DNA of 64,000 nt from Strongylocentrotus droebachiensis (Eukaryota > Echinodermata > Echinoidea > Camarodonta > Strongylocentrotidae), in contig JAVYIG010009896.1 of the NCBI GenBank assembly GCA_035222895.1, forward strand, positions 1 to 64,000, read 5' to 3'. The position numbers and the translations under genes are program-made. Positions 34,380-47,042 of the stretch are shown here, piece after piece. Position 1 is the first letter of the stretch. Every line of letters starts with the position of its first letter. The notes beneath the pieces are model-generated. The model did no database searches and was not told the origin of the DNA. It saw only the letters and a program-made list of their open reading frames with translations.

Positions 34380-36636
34380 CCGCGCCTTCAAAAACAAGTT
34401 TACTCACAATTGTTAAACCACTCTTCTCACTCGTACTTTAAAAAATACAAATGACATCCAAAACATATTTTTGTCATATCGGTTATAATATCAATTTCTT
34501 TTTCAGTATCAAATCACAACATTTCACCGACTAGGCAATAATACATAACGATATAATTGTAATTAATATTAATACCAAAAGAAATGATATAAATATACAA
34601 GTGTATGAAAACATCTCTGAATTTGAACTTGAAAGTACATAATTTACACACGTCAATGAAGATAGTATGGTTAGCTGAGCTAGGTGCTGACAGTCAGGAG
34701 AGTATAAGGTGTCGCATAAAAAAGCGGGAAAAACTACAACAACGAGTATTTTAGAGTTTTGAATCCACTTCTCACACAGAAAGAACTAGAAGTTTTTTTT
34801 ATTTCACTGCAAGGCTAGATAAAACTTAAATGATTACAAACCTTTACCTGTTAATATGCTTGTGCTCAGCTGAAATACAGAATAGATTCCATTTAAATCG
34901 TAGATTAAATAATACCACAAAAACAGCAGAAGGCGCTACATTGAAATCACTATACCAAGCGATATAATAAATATGTATGTAAAATTCAAAAGACAAACAA
35001 ATCTATCACAAATTTGCTACAGGTGTACACTATGAAAGTTTTTCCTTCTCTATATGGTGCAACCAAGTCATGAATGTGAGTGGTAAATATATATGTATAC
35101 TATCCTGTAACCACGGTGATAAACAGTCATTCGATGGCCTACATTATCTTGATAATAAAAGCAGCATTGGTGATACAAATTTGATTAATTCTCTAATATG
35201 AAAAAGTTCTTTTATAGGCCTTTCTAAACTCTACCAATGAAAGTCTAATAATAACCAAAAACACAATACACGTTTTAATTCAAGCAAAATATATCAAATA
35301 AAATTCAACCGTAAAATGCTTCTTAAAATATAACACTTATTTAAGTTGAGCACGCACTGCAAAAAAAAGTGTATCATTAACATATATGTCTTTAAAAACA
35401 TTATCATACAGGTACCTTTCTCGTCTCAATATCATTCAAAATATCATCGGTATATCAAACAAGATTTTCACACATAATCTTTATGAAGTTTAGATTTTCA
35501 AGGCATGTAATTTTTGTTTGAACAATATGTGTAAAAAGTAAAGATTACAATCTAGGAAATGGGCTAAAAAATAGTTTTAATTTGCGAAAAATATCACGAT
35601 CGAACATCAAAATCGTATTCCATACGGCATTAAATTCATATTTTTTCATATTTGTAATTTACATAGTGCATATTTTGGTATAATAGCTTTAATCACAAAA
35701 GTATATGAAAAAACAATCAATCACGTTGCTCGACCTTGCATATATACAATATTGATAAACTAATGGGTTTTTTGTATCCGAGGAGGAGCATTGTTTCAGT
35801 CAAATCAAATAAAACAACACACACATATGTATGATTTCCTTACGATTGTGCACACTTAACTGAGGTTCAAAACAAAATACCATTTTAAAAAAATGAAAAT
35901 GATAAGACCCTGATGCATGATTCAAGACAGGTAAAGAGCCTCTGATACAGATCTTTATGTATTAATATTTTTGAAATCAGTATTTTTGCAGCGGTTTAAA
36001 AACTCACCCTTTTCTAAAAAACGCCCTCTTCGTCCACCATTGAACGATTAAAAAAAAAGCGATTGAAGACATAACCTACCTTACATAATCAGTGAACATA
36101 CACTCTTTAGAGGTGGGGCTAGGATTTAGGAAAAGGGGGTCCAATACCGATCAATATCAGTTATAATTTCATTCAGATAATTATTATCACTGTTGTCATT
36201 AATGCTACAGATCTAATTATATTCTGTCAATTGTTTATCATAATAATTACTAATATCATAATTAATGTCATCATTACCATCATTCTTATTTTGTTATGCT
36301 CATCAACATAATATTGAGAACATCTTGTAAGTGTACAACTTCCTGAGCTATAATGATATACTACAGTTTCCATTAAACTTTCTTTTGTAGTTCCAAATGC
36401 GATCCCTTTACATTGATTTGCCTTTTTTTTTAATATATATATTTGTGAATATTTAAAATACATTTATTTTCACTTTCACCAAATATGAAATAGCAGGGCC
36501 GTGATAACGCTTGTTCATTATACGTTGATGATTGGTTTCCCTATCTCATACGTCATCAATCAGGCTCGCATCATTGTGATGTCATAATTCCCTGACAATG
36601 ATTGAGTAGTAGTAGTCTTAGTTCCTGACTGCGTCA
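34380..36636 (-). other. AT-rich downstream region, possible 3' UTR of the M13 gene
   Basis: This 2.2-kb stretch has almost no recognisable interspersed repeats and no gene-like ORF, unlike the rest of the window, so part of it may be transcribed 3' UTR. Minus-strand AATAAA signals occur at 36463-36468 (about 170 bp past the stop) and 34798-34803. Which is used, if either, cannot be told from sequence. Confidence 0.35.
36463..36468 (-). terminator. Candidate polyadenylation signal AATAAA
   Basis: Canonical hexamer on the minus strand about 170 bp downstream of the M13 gene stop codon. The distance suits a short 3' UTR; no cleavage-site evidence is available. Confidence 0.35.
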
Positions 36637-36736
36637 TCACCATACCGTGCAGGTATCGGTGGGTACCATGTAATCGTTGTCCTTACACCCAAACACTTCG
36701 GCGAATTCCGGCATGTTCTGCGCAGGCCCGATAGTT
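36637..36736 (-). CDS. M13 peptidase coding exon 20 (C terminus, stop)
   Basis: Residues 732-763 and TGA. It contains [10 protein letters not shown] and ends C-T-V-W, the invariant M13 C terminus (C-x-V/I-W). Acceptor is TTTCACAG. Confidence 0.96.
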
Positions 36737-38315
36737 CTGTGAAAGAAGAAATGAGATTCCACAAAGAAGCTGCGATGTTAAAACACATTGACGAAGTGCA
36801 TTTATATCACATCACAAATAGCTGAAGTACTAGTAATAGGTAAAAATAAGAAAGCTTTAATTTTTCCAATTTTAACAACGATAGGATGACATTAGCGCGT
36901 GTAATAAGGCAAACAGAAAAATAAAATGATGCATCTCGTCAAAGTAGCCTACATGTATTCATCAAGGGCGTCAGCATACACATCTATCCAGTATTGTATC
37001 ATTACAATCCCTTTGGAGAAAACCGATCTTTGTCGTCTAGATAATAACAAGTGAGATGTGTTTGCCAGAAAAAGAAAAAATGTCACATTTTACTTGTTCG
37101 ATTACAAAGAAAACTCCACTCCCAAACATACAAACAAACAAAATCATATTTTTCGTTTTTATTTATTTCCTCAAACTTTCACAATTATTTTTATTTTTCT
37201 CAAAAGTCAACTTCAAAGCAGAATAGAATTGCAGTTGAAGCAAAGTGTCATACATCTAAAATTATAAATGACATCATAATTACCTGTATCTTCCGGGGGC
37301 ATGTGATGCTGTTAATATTCTTGCCGTAAGACCCTCAGGTCGAAACGAACTACACCATACCTGAATAAGTGAAGAAGAAAAATCAAAGAAATATAATATA
37401 TTGTGCTGAATTCTTTATAGTGAAATCCCAACGTTGATTCCTGGCAGTTTATTTTGTCAATCAGCTTACATGGAACGCAACGAAAGTACCATTCGGCAGC
37501 AGTGGCAAGTTAAGGGTTAAAACGCTCAAATGGCTACCCCTTTGAGAGTACGTATTTACCCTTAACTTGAAATATTTCGGCTAACCGTCACCTGACATAT
37601 TATGTTAGGTATTTATGTCAGTTTTATATATATAGAAAATTGAGAAAGATTTGGAATTGATATTATACGATATGATGTAATATGATATGATATATGATAT
37701 GATTTTACTGAGAACAATACACAACAGTTACATCACAATATTTCAAACAATACATTGAAATAAAGAAATTAATTTGAATATTCGGTCAATGATTTTGTCC
37801 ATTTTCCATTTCTACATTAAATAAATATATCTTAATTTTGAAGAAGAAATACGTTCAACTTTCCACCCCATCCAGGATATTCAAATAAGAGGACAACAAA
37901 AAATATACATCCCAAGGCATGTATATGTAACTCCCCTGCCCTAGATCGTTATTGAGGGTGTAATCATAATTCGCTGTTGAGATGCAAAGACACGAACCTG
38001 TGCAAAGCTCAGGAAAAATAGTTGTTCCTGCGTCTGGTTTAGCCCCGGGAGCGTGAGCGGTATTTCTCCAGTGTCTGCTACTATTGTCTTATACGCCTAG
38101 GATGACGTCATGAATGAAAAAAGGACAATTAAAAGTGTTAGCATCCCAATGCTTACGGATAGTTGCGCAACCGGTAAAACCTTTTTTTTAAAGACCGTTT
38201 AGTCAGTCAGTCAGTCAAATTCATTAAGCATTTTGCACGTGTTTAGGTACAATTGATTTGTTTACTTGTCTAAATTATGCATTATCTTATTATGATGATA
38301 TACTTTCATAAACCA

Positions 38316-38352
<37 letters not shown>

Positions 38353-38544
38353 TTTGTTTCTATCTCTCTTATTCTTTCATCGTTTCTTTCTCTTCCTCTC
38401 TTAATGCCGTTCTATTATTTTACTTAATTCCGTTCCGTGTTAAATATGATTTACGCCTCTATTTCCCTTTCCTCTATCTGTTTATAGGCTTAACCACCTC
38501 TCTATCCCACCCTCACCCCGGGCCTCACCCCCACCCCCCCCCCC

Positions 38545-38576
<32 letters not shown>

Positions 38577-38611
38577 CCTCTCTCTACCTACCCTCTCTTG
38601 CGCTCTCTCTA

Positions 38612-38642
<31 letters not shown>

Positions 38643-41600
38643 AGTCTTTATATTGTAATACCAACCCTAAATGCTTGTTTGAGGCCTCCATTGTCTGCTA
38701 TATTTTCTCCTTGCGTCAATTTGCCATTTAGCTGTAAAAATATGGGGACAGAAACAAAAATACCAATGAGTGGTTAAGAGCAAGTAGCTCACGACTTTAA
38801 AAATAATAAAAGAACCATGCAAGTAACACTTCCCAGACTTTTAAACAGCTTATCAAAAATATTTAACCACGGTCAAAAAATTAGGCTCATTTCGATCGAG
38901 CTTTTGGTGGCCGTGAGGTTTTCGTTACATATATTCAGTATATTTCTTTAATACGAGATACAATACTTATGTTTTTAAGCTTTCTACCTCACCGGACATA
39001 TCACGTCCACATCAAGACGGAATGGAACGTGTCCACAAATTTTTAGCATAGCTGCTGGTATGCTATACGTGCTCTTCGTGCAATTTCACCATTTCTATTG
39101 AGCTAATCATGACATTAGTACGTGCTTAAAGATAAAGGTGAATTCTGGTAATGCGATTGTATTGTGAAAGAAAAGGTGTGGAATGGATCAGAAACAGTTG
39201 ATCATGTAGCATGTAAGTATTGGTGTGCACTGCAAGGTTCTGGAGTCATCAAAATCATAATAAATTTGGTCGAGTCTTGGTAAAGTAACAAGCACTGTAC
39301 ACAGAAAGCTATATATGGGACAACACACATGGTGTTGGAGCTAGTACTACCTTGATTCCTTGTCTTTCTATGCTCATTACTCAGCCAGTATACATTTTCT
39401 TCCAAAATTGTTTGGCACATGTCATTTATTTGTAATCTTGAACATTCAGTGTAAGTTTCGTTTGATTCTGTGAGAATTAATTTTCTTTTTTTTTTACCAG
39501 AACTGGAGTTTATCTTTAATTGTATAGTGGGAGCTTCAAAGCTCGTTATATCGTTGATTGGTGACAGATATCACCCATTGGAATCGCGAGTTGTTCAGGA
39601 TGTAGCAAGACTTTATCACGAGATTAGTACGTGCTAAAAAGTTATAATGAAAGAGCTAGAAGATTAACATATTGTAATATAGATTGTGAAAATCGGCGAG
39701 AAACACCAGTTCCTAGACGTTCGACCTTTTCGAAATGCTTTACGATCAATGCTGATATTTGTACGTGCTAAACACGATATTACAGGAACTCTAGACCCCA
39801 TTATGTATTGTGCTTGAGATCTTTAAAAAAATGCATATCAATGTACAGAACGTCAAAGATGCAATGATTGTGAAAAGCTACTTACATTCATATCGTTTTC
39901 AGGCATGATATATTCTGAATACTGATCCACTATACATTCCGCTCTGCCCTTGAACGCCTCGATAGAGCTGTTACTCCACCACTGTACTAAATTTCCATCC
40001 TTGTCATATCGTCTCCCTGAGAAAAAAAATGAAGGACATGGACAAAGAGTTAGTGTGTCGTTACATTTTTGGCACTACATATTAAGTGCATAATTATACT
40101 GTTTCATCGACCATGATAACTGTAATAGTGAGCCATATTGTGACATGTGTTATAATTTAGTTATATCACCTTTGTCGTCGGCTATTGTAAATGCAAACGT
40201 TTTAACATGATTATATGATCATTTTGTTTATACGTTACATTTTTCGCTAAATAATGTAACAGTGTGACATTTTGTGACATAAGTGATTATTTAGCCATTT
40301 TATCCATGGCATCAACTGGTGTAATAGCGTGACACATTGTGATATGTGTCACCATTCTCCCTCTGTCATGGACTAGTGTGATAGTGTGGCATATTGTGAC
40401 ATCTATCACTGATTATTTTAATAGCATAATACTAATTATTACATAGTACAACATGTTTTCATTTTTTGTTATAATTTAATCTCTGCAATGGACTATGGGA
40501 ACTGTATAACATATTATTACATTTCGTTTAAAACACTGCCATCGACTATTGATAATAATAATGTACTATTGTAAGAGTGTGACAGGTTGTGCAATGTGTG
40601 ATCAGTGTGTTACGTTACTTTTTTCATCAAGTGTTGTAATTTAATGCGACTTTATGACTATTTGGATACGTTGCATTTGTCATTGACCATTGTAATAGTG
40701 TGACATCATATGATGTAAGTAGTGACTGTGTTACCTCTGTCATCGAAGCCGTGAGTGATCTCGTGTCCGATGACCATTCCAATGCCGCCGAAATTCAGAT
40801 ACCACGGAAGTTCTGAATGGTAAAATGGCGGCTGTAGAATCGCAGCGGGAAACACTGCAAACAAGGGAATAAAAGAACCCATAATATATAAGTAGTACTA
40901 CTACATATCTTATTAACTTATATGCGGATTGGTACAGGCTAGAGTCGATCGCTACCCCTTCCCCATGGATTGTAAAGTTTGATTAGGGCATATGACCATC
41001 CCACCCCTTCCTGCCGACGACAATATTATAACCCTCTCCTAAACAACCTCATTATCACTCTGACTAGTCGTACAGTCATTTCATTACACTTTTAAAACTG
41101 GCAACAGTAAACTATTTGTAGTAGCTTTACTATGTTTTGTGTTTTATAATCAACACAACATTGACATTCTCATTATCACCGCTTGGACAGGCGTTCTTAA
41201 GCTCATGCATCAAAGCATCGACAGAAATTGCCATCTTCAAATTCACTGAACAGTGTTGGCGAAGCTTAACGAAAGAGTTGTTAGAGCGCCATCACTTGGT
41301 ATGAAGCCGTACAATGTACCGACCAGCATGTCGCATCGATAGCCAAAAGCTACGGTCACAAAGGTTCGTACGAACGATGCAATCGTACGAATCTCCATGT
41401 TTTTCTATTGTCTTTCCGAATTTCCATTGTCTGAAAATCGTTCGTACGGCGTTCGTAGCAGTTCGTAATTGCATTTGTGACCGAGGCTAAAAGAACTGAC
41501 GGTCACAAATTTAAATCAAGTGTTTATCTAACCTATTTTCGTTATGGACATTTGTTTGAATCATTAGCAAATAACTGAAAAGCATTTAAACATCCTTTCT

Positions 41601-44600
41601 TTCTATTACACTGAAACTTTTATTCTTCTGAAAACTGTTAAGCATTAATTTTGTTTAAACGAGTATAAACAATAATATTACCGATTTGGTTAGATCGATA
41701 GTATGCATTTACTACTGCGGGTCCGATCAGCCATCTAGAATCAAAAGAAAAGACAAAACAAAAAGGTAACGTAAATTATTAAGAAGTAGTTCTATAGCGG
41801 ATTAAAAAAATATTTCACAGTGATGGTTCCGACTGAAGAAATGTTGAAATTGTTCATCAAAGATGAAGTTAAAACAAAAAATATATTTTAAACAAATTTG
41901 GTCATCCGTTTGTTTGCTTTCTTGTCTTGCTTGGCTGTTTGATTGATTGATCGTTTGCTTGATTCTATCAGATCAATAATATCTCCTTTTTTCTTATACG
42001 TAGGCTCTTTACCAAGAAAAAAACACTGTTACCCGCCTGTATTCTCTTCTTCTGAGCAAAATGACGATTATACGACCGACACATGCTCCAGTTGCTGAGA
42101 AGTAAATATCATAAAGCGAGTTGAATATCCCAAGCTCAAACAAATCTCAAATCTCATATTCATCAGCTCGAGATTGCCAAATAGCCCGCTATTTCTGATT
42201 TGGGAAATAATCCCGAAGTTACAAATCGCGTTTTCATCAGCTCGAGATTCGACCTCGAAACTTGAAACTCGAGCCCAAGAAATAAGCTCGAGATATTTTG
42301 CTCAGCGTTCGCGCATAGTGCGAGTCGTCAGGCTGGTGAGGACGCACCGGACAAATAGCGGGATATTTTGAAAACTAGCCCAAGATATCTTGGGATGATT
42401 ATCTCGACCAAATATCCTGCTAATTGCAACTTCGGGCTGATGAAGATGCAAATTAACTGGATAATTTGCGATCGGGATAGTTAAAATAGCGAGATATTTG
42501 GCAATCTCGAGCTGATGAAGTCAGACCATTTTTATGTTTCATATCATGCTTACCCATCTCGATCTACCTCCTCTCTCAGTTTCTTCAGATTCTCGTTAGC
42601 CGACCAGCCGATGTAGCGAAGAATGTTACCAAAGTAATCGTTTAGTCTGAAATCAAGCTGTTGAAATAGTACAAAATAATTACTTCAAATTCATAATATT
42701 TTATATTAAGATAAATGTGTCTATTTTAATAATTCTGTTAATGTTTTTTTCAGATAGTTTAAAGTATTTGCTATTCGACATGATTTATTGACAGAATCAC
42801 TAAAAAAACATATTGCTTACGTTTTTAATGCACATATCTAGATTTATACAATGCTGTTTAATAAGGGTTTTAGTAGATCTATGAATTAAGCTTCCGCTAC
42901 GATTAAAAAAGACATTTTGTTTAAATGAAAATGTGTAGCATTTCATTATTCCCCTCGGTTGAAACGGTGTCGAAATGAATGGGCCTCAAGATTATAATCG
43001 TATTCAACTTTTTAAAAAAATCTTAGTACTGTATGTAGAAAAGTACATGAAAAAGAAGAACATCCCTGATAAGTTTAGGTAGATATGCATACTCCTCCAA
43101 ATCACATGCATCATACATTTTTTTAAAGATGTGTTTTTATTTTGAAACAAAGTAAACCGACTCACATCTTCATACTCCTCGTTCAGCCTCTCTTCATCAA
43201 AAAGCCAATCCGGATATCCGACAAGCTCTTGCATAGCATCGCACTAAAGTATAACCGGGGAAGGAAAATTCATAAATATATATCATTTAGAAATTAAATT
43301 TAACAACGATAGTATTCTTCTTGCTGAAAATACATTGTTAATATGTATTGAATGAAAGTGCGTCCTACTGAAATTGCCTCCAATTCATTTCAATCATGCT
43401 TATCATAAATGACATGGAGAAAGTGTATCTGATTCAAGAGTGCTGTCAAGCTTATAACCAAGTAACTTTAGAAAACGTTTAAGAAACAGAACAGTTGTGG
43501 GCACGTGCGAAACAGAAGTAAAGGCTCGATCAGATATGATGCGGTAAACCTCTACAACAATTTTAAAACGGTCAAGATTTCAGAGGAGGAACCTGTGAAA
43601 GCGTTTAAGAATCAGAACCGTGACGGTTGTGGGTACGTCCAAAACAGAAGTAAGGCTCGTTCAGATATGATGCGGTGAACCGCTGGAGAAAAAAAAACGC
43701 CGCGGTTTATTTTCCTGTTACATATAACAGAATGACAACTGCACGCAACAAAGCTCCTACGATAAAGCTCTGTGTCTGTAATGTGAAGCGTATTAACTTA
43801 ACATCATCATCACTTCAGGACTGGACAGTGTGTTTTCTTGGGGGGGGGGGGTCTTACCTTTTCTGCCGCGACCTCTCGTGTGTTGTCATCCATCCATTCA
43901 TTCTCCTTCAGCATCTCTTTGAAAGCGCGCTTCAAATATTTGATCATTCGTAGAGTCTGGAAATACAGGTTACAAAACATATGAAGTGTAATTTAAGTGT
44001 TATTTAAAGATCCTTTTGATATATGCAGCGATGTCAAAGAAATTGGTCCGTAAACATGCTTAGTGTTCATCATATTTCAGCATTCCAGCTCAAGACTCTC
44101 CTTCTTGTGTAATAATATCATTGACAGAAGAGGAAGTGAGAAGGAGATAGTATATAGGGAGAGTGGTCTTTGGAAGAAGAGGGGCTAATGAAATGAGAGA
44201 GCACATTGTGACGTACACACTTATACGTCTTAAAAATAAATTCTTGAACACGAATGTAACTATATTTTTTTTTAAACAGCTCGAGGCAAAGTAAATGGCT
44301 TGTAAATAAACTTTTGAAATGTGCTAACATTACAATTGTATGTGGCGTGATACGAGCATTATTACTATGGGACATACAATAGGGCTTTGACATTGACCTT
44401 AAGTTCATGTTCAGGAGTGTCTTTGTGATAGTTTTCTTGTATTATATTCCTTTGTAGACGAACAAGTTACCCAGGTCGTATTGCCCTCTTTTGATCACAA
44501 ATAAATTCTTGTTTTAAATAATGGGGAGTCAGTATATCTTACATTGTTTTTGCTCTCCCCGGCGAAATTCTCCTTCACGTACATCTTTCCGGTGGCGAAA

Positions 44601-46970
44601 TCCATGGCGCCATTGATGCCGTCGACGCAGAGTCGCCACCTTGCATCGTCTGCTCCCACGCCGAACATGACGGCGCGAAACTCGTCGTTTGGAGCCTGGA
44701 ATCGCTTGCTGAGGTTCATAACTCGAAGCTTAGTGATTCTCCAGATCATGTAATTGGCCAGGATTCTAGGGGTCAAAATCGAATTAAAATGGGTCAATAA
44801 ATTATTCATAAATGCGACAAATTAGAACATACCATCACCATCGTTGTATCAAGATGAGAATAGAGACTTGTATATTCTTAAGCATTTAGAAATATGGTCA
44901 GACTTTTAATTTTCTTTCTAATTATGCCCATAAATATAAACCGTCAATGATCCCACCTGCTACTAGACTCCGACATTCTATGTTCTGACATCGTTATGTT
45001 TCGACACCCCTATCTTTCGATATTCTTATAATTATTAAGATCTGACTTTATTTCGGTAAGCCTATGTTTCCATAAATGTATGTTCTGACAGCCCTAAGTT
45101 ATTGGAAAGTAGGTTGCCTGAGTATATGGATGTGGAAACATAGAATTGTCAAGACATACATGTAGGTGGTCGAAACGGAGAATTTCGTAACATCGTAGGT
45201 AAAGAAGCAGCGTGGCAAAACATAAGGGTGACGAAACAATCGGATGTTGAAACAAAGGGTTGTCGAACAGAGGAATGTTGAAAAGTGTGTCGAAACACAG
45301 GGATGTTGAAAAGGGTGTCGAAACACAGGGATGTTGAAAAGAAGGGTGTCGAAAGAGATGGATGTCGAAACAGACGGGTGCCGAAACAGAAATATGTTGT
45401 AACAGAAGGATATCGAAACAAAGGGGTGTTGAAAAAGAGAGTTGTCGAACAGAGGAATGTCGAAACGGTTGTCGAAACACAGGGATGTTGAAAAAGGGGG
45501 TGTCGAAACACAGGCATGTTGAAAAAGGAGGTGTCGAAACACAGGAATGTTGAAAAAGGGGGTGTCGAAACACAGGAATGTTGAAAAGGGTGTCGAAACA
45601 CAGGGATGTTGAAAAAGAGGGGTGTCGAAACAGAGGGATGTCGGGGCAGATGGTTGTCGAAAGATGGTGATGTCGAAAGAAAGGGATTGTCGAATGAGAG
45701 GAGTGACGAAAGAAAGAGATGAATATCAAATGATGAATATCAAGAATATCAAGAGATGAATATCTGCGTTGTGAAACAGAGGGGTGGCGGATGTGTTATC
45801 AAAGCGTAGTTGCGTCGGAATACAGGGTTGTTAAATTTGAACATAGGGGGTGTCGAAAAGAAATGACGTCACAACTTATAGAGGAGCTCCCTCCCTAATA
45901 GATAATTTCATTCTTACCGTAACGGTGTTCTTTGGACGAGTGCTAGAACGTCAGCGACGAACTCTGGCTCTTTATTGTTGATAAATTCATCGTCTGCTAA
46001 TGGTTTGCTCACGTTGGGTAAAACGATGTCAAAGAATCTTCTCCAATCCATCTAGGTTAAAAGAAATCTTTGATATGTTAACCAAATAAAATAATACATT
46101 GATTTAAACGTAAATTTTGTTGACAGAAACTAAGGCAGAATGTAATTACATAAATCAGTAATCATCATTTGAAAATAACGAGAATTCGCAATCTTTCCCT
46201 AAGCTTTAAGACTATCAAAAATCCGAATGCAAAAACGTCATTGTTATGGTAATTTTGCTTTCCCTCAGAGATCCGCGTCTACGGTTTTGACTGAAGTACA
46301 TACCTGTGGGTAGTCTTGCATCAAGCCGGTAAGGGTTGTAGGATTATATAGAGCATCACTGTCTCTCCTGTCTGAGGGAGGTACAGTTAACTGTTGATAA
46401 AAATAGAAGAAAAAAACTCACAGACATTCGAAACTATAGACTCAACATTGTTAAAAAATAGACTGAGAACTATTTGTTACATGCTGATATAATATTGCGG
46501 TTTAGAGGGTAAGGATTTGCACTTCTTGACGAACTTATATTGAAAATTCATCTACACAATACAATAAAAACAACAACACCAGTAACAGAAAGAAATAGAC
46601 AGCTTAACATATCGTGCAGTCACAATAGTATAGAAGGCGTATCAAAATGACACAGAATTATTAAGATAATTAAAGTTAACTTTTACCAATTTTTTAATGG
46701 TGTGGACAATTTAAAATTGTTTTGTGGACAATGCATCTACACTGTACGTCCAAATTTGTTGTTGTTGTTGTTCATAAAAAAAAACAATTATAATATTAAT
46801 TTCTTCAGAATTGACTTATTCGTTCTTACAGCACATACTCTACAAAAAGGGCAATGAGGGGAAGGGCGTCTAGGATGAGGAAGAGAAGGCCAAAGTTTAC
46901 CCCCGATACTATTCGGTAAATATGATTGATGATCTCCCTTGCTCTAGTACATTTTCAGCCCTACAGCCCG

Positions 46971-47042
<72 letters not shown>

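Noticed and set aside
42554..42646. Shorter form of exon 13 using the downstream TTTCAG acceptor
   Set aside because: It would put exon 13 out of frame with exon 12; the upstream acceptor restores the conserved [11 protein letters not shown] segment.
45094..45729. 211-codon minus-strand frame rich in Phe-Arg-His-Pro
   Set aside because: It is the translation of the intronic minisatellite; frames are open in all three phases because the repeat lacks stops.
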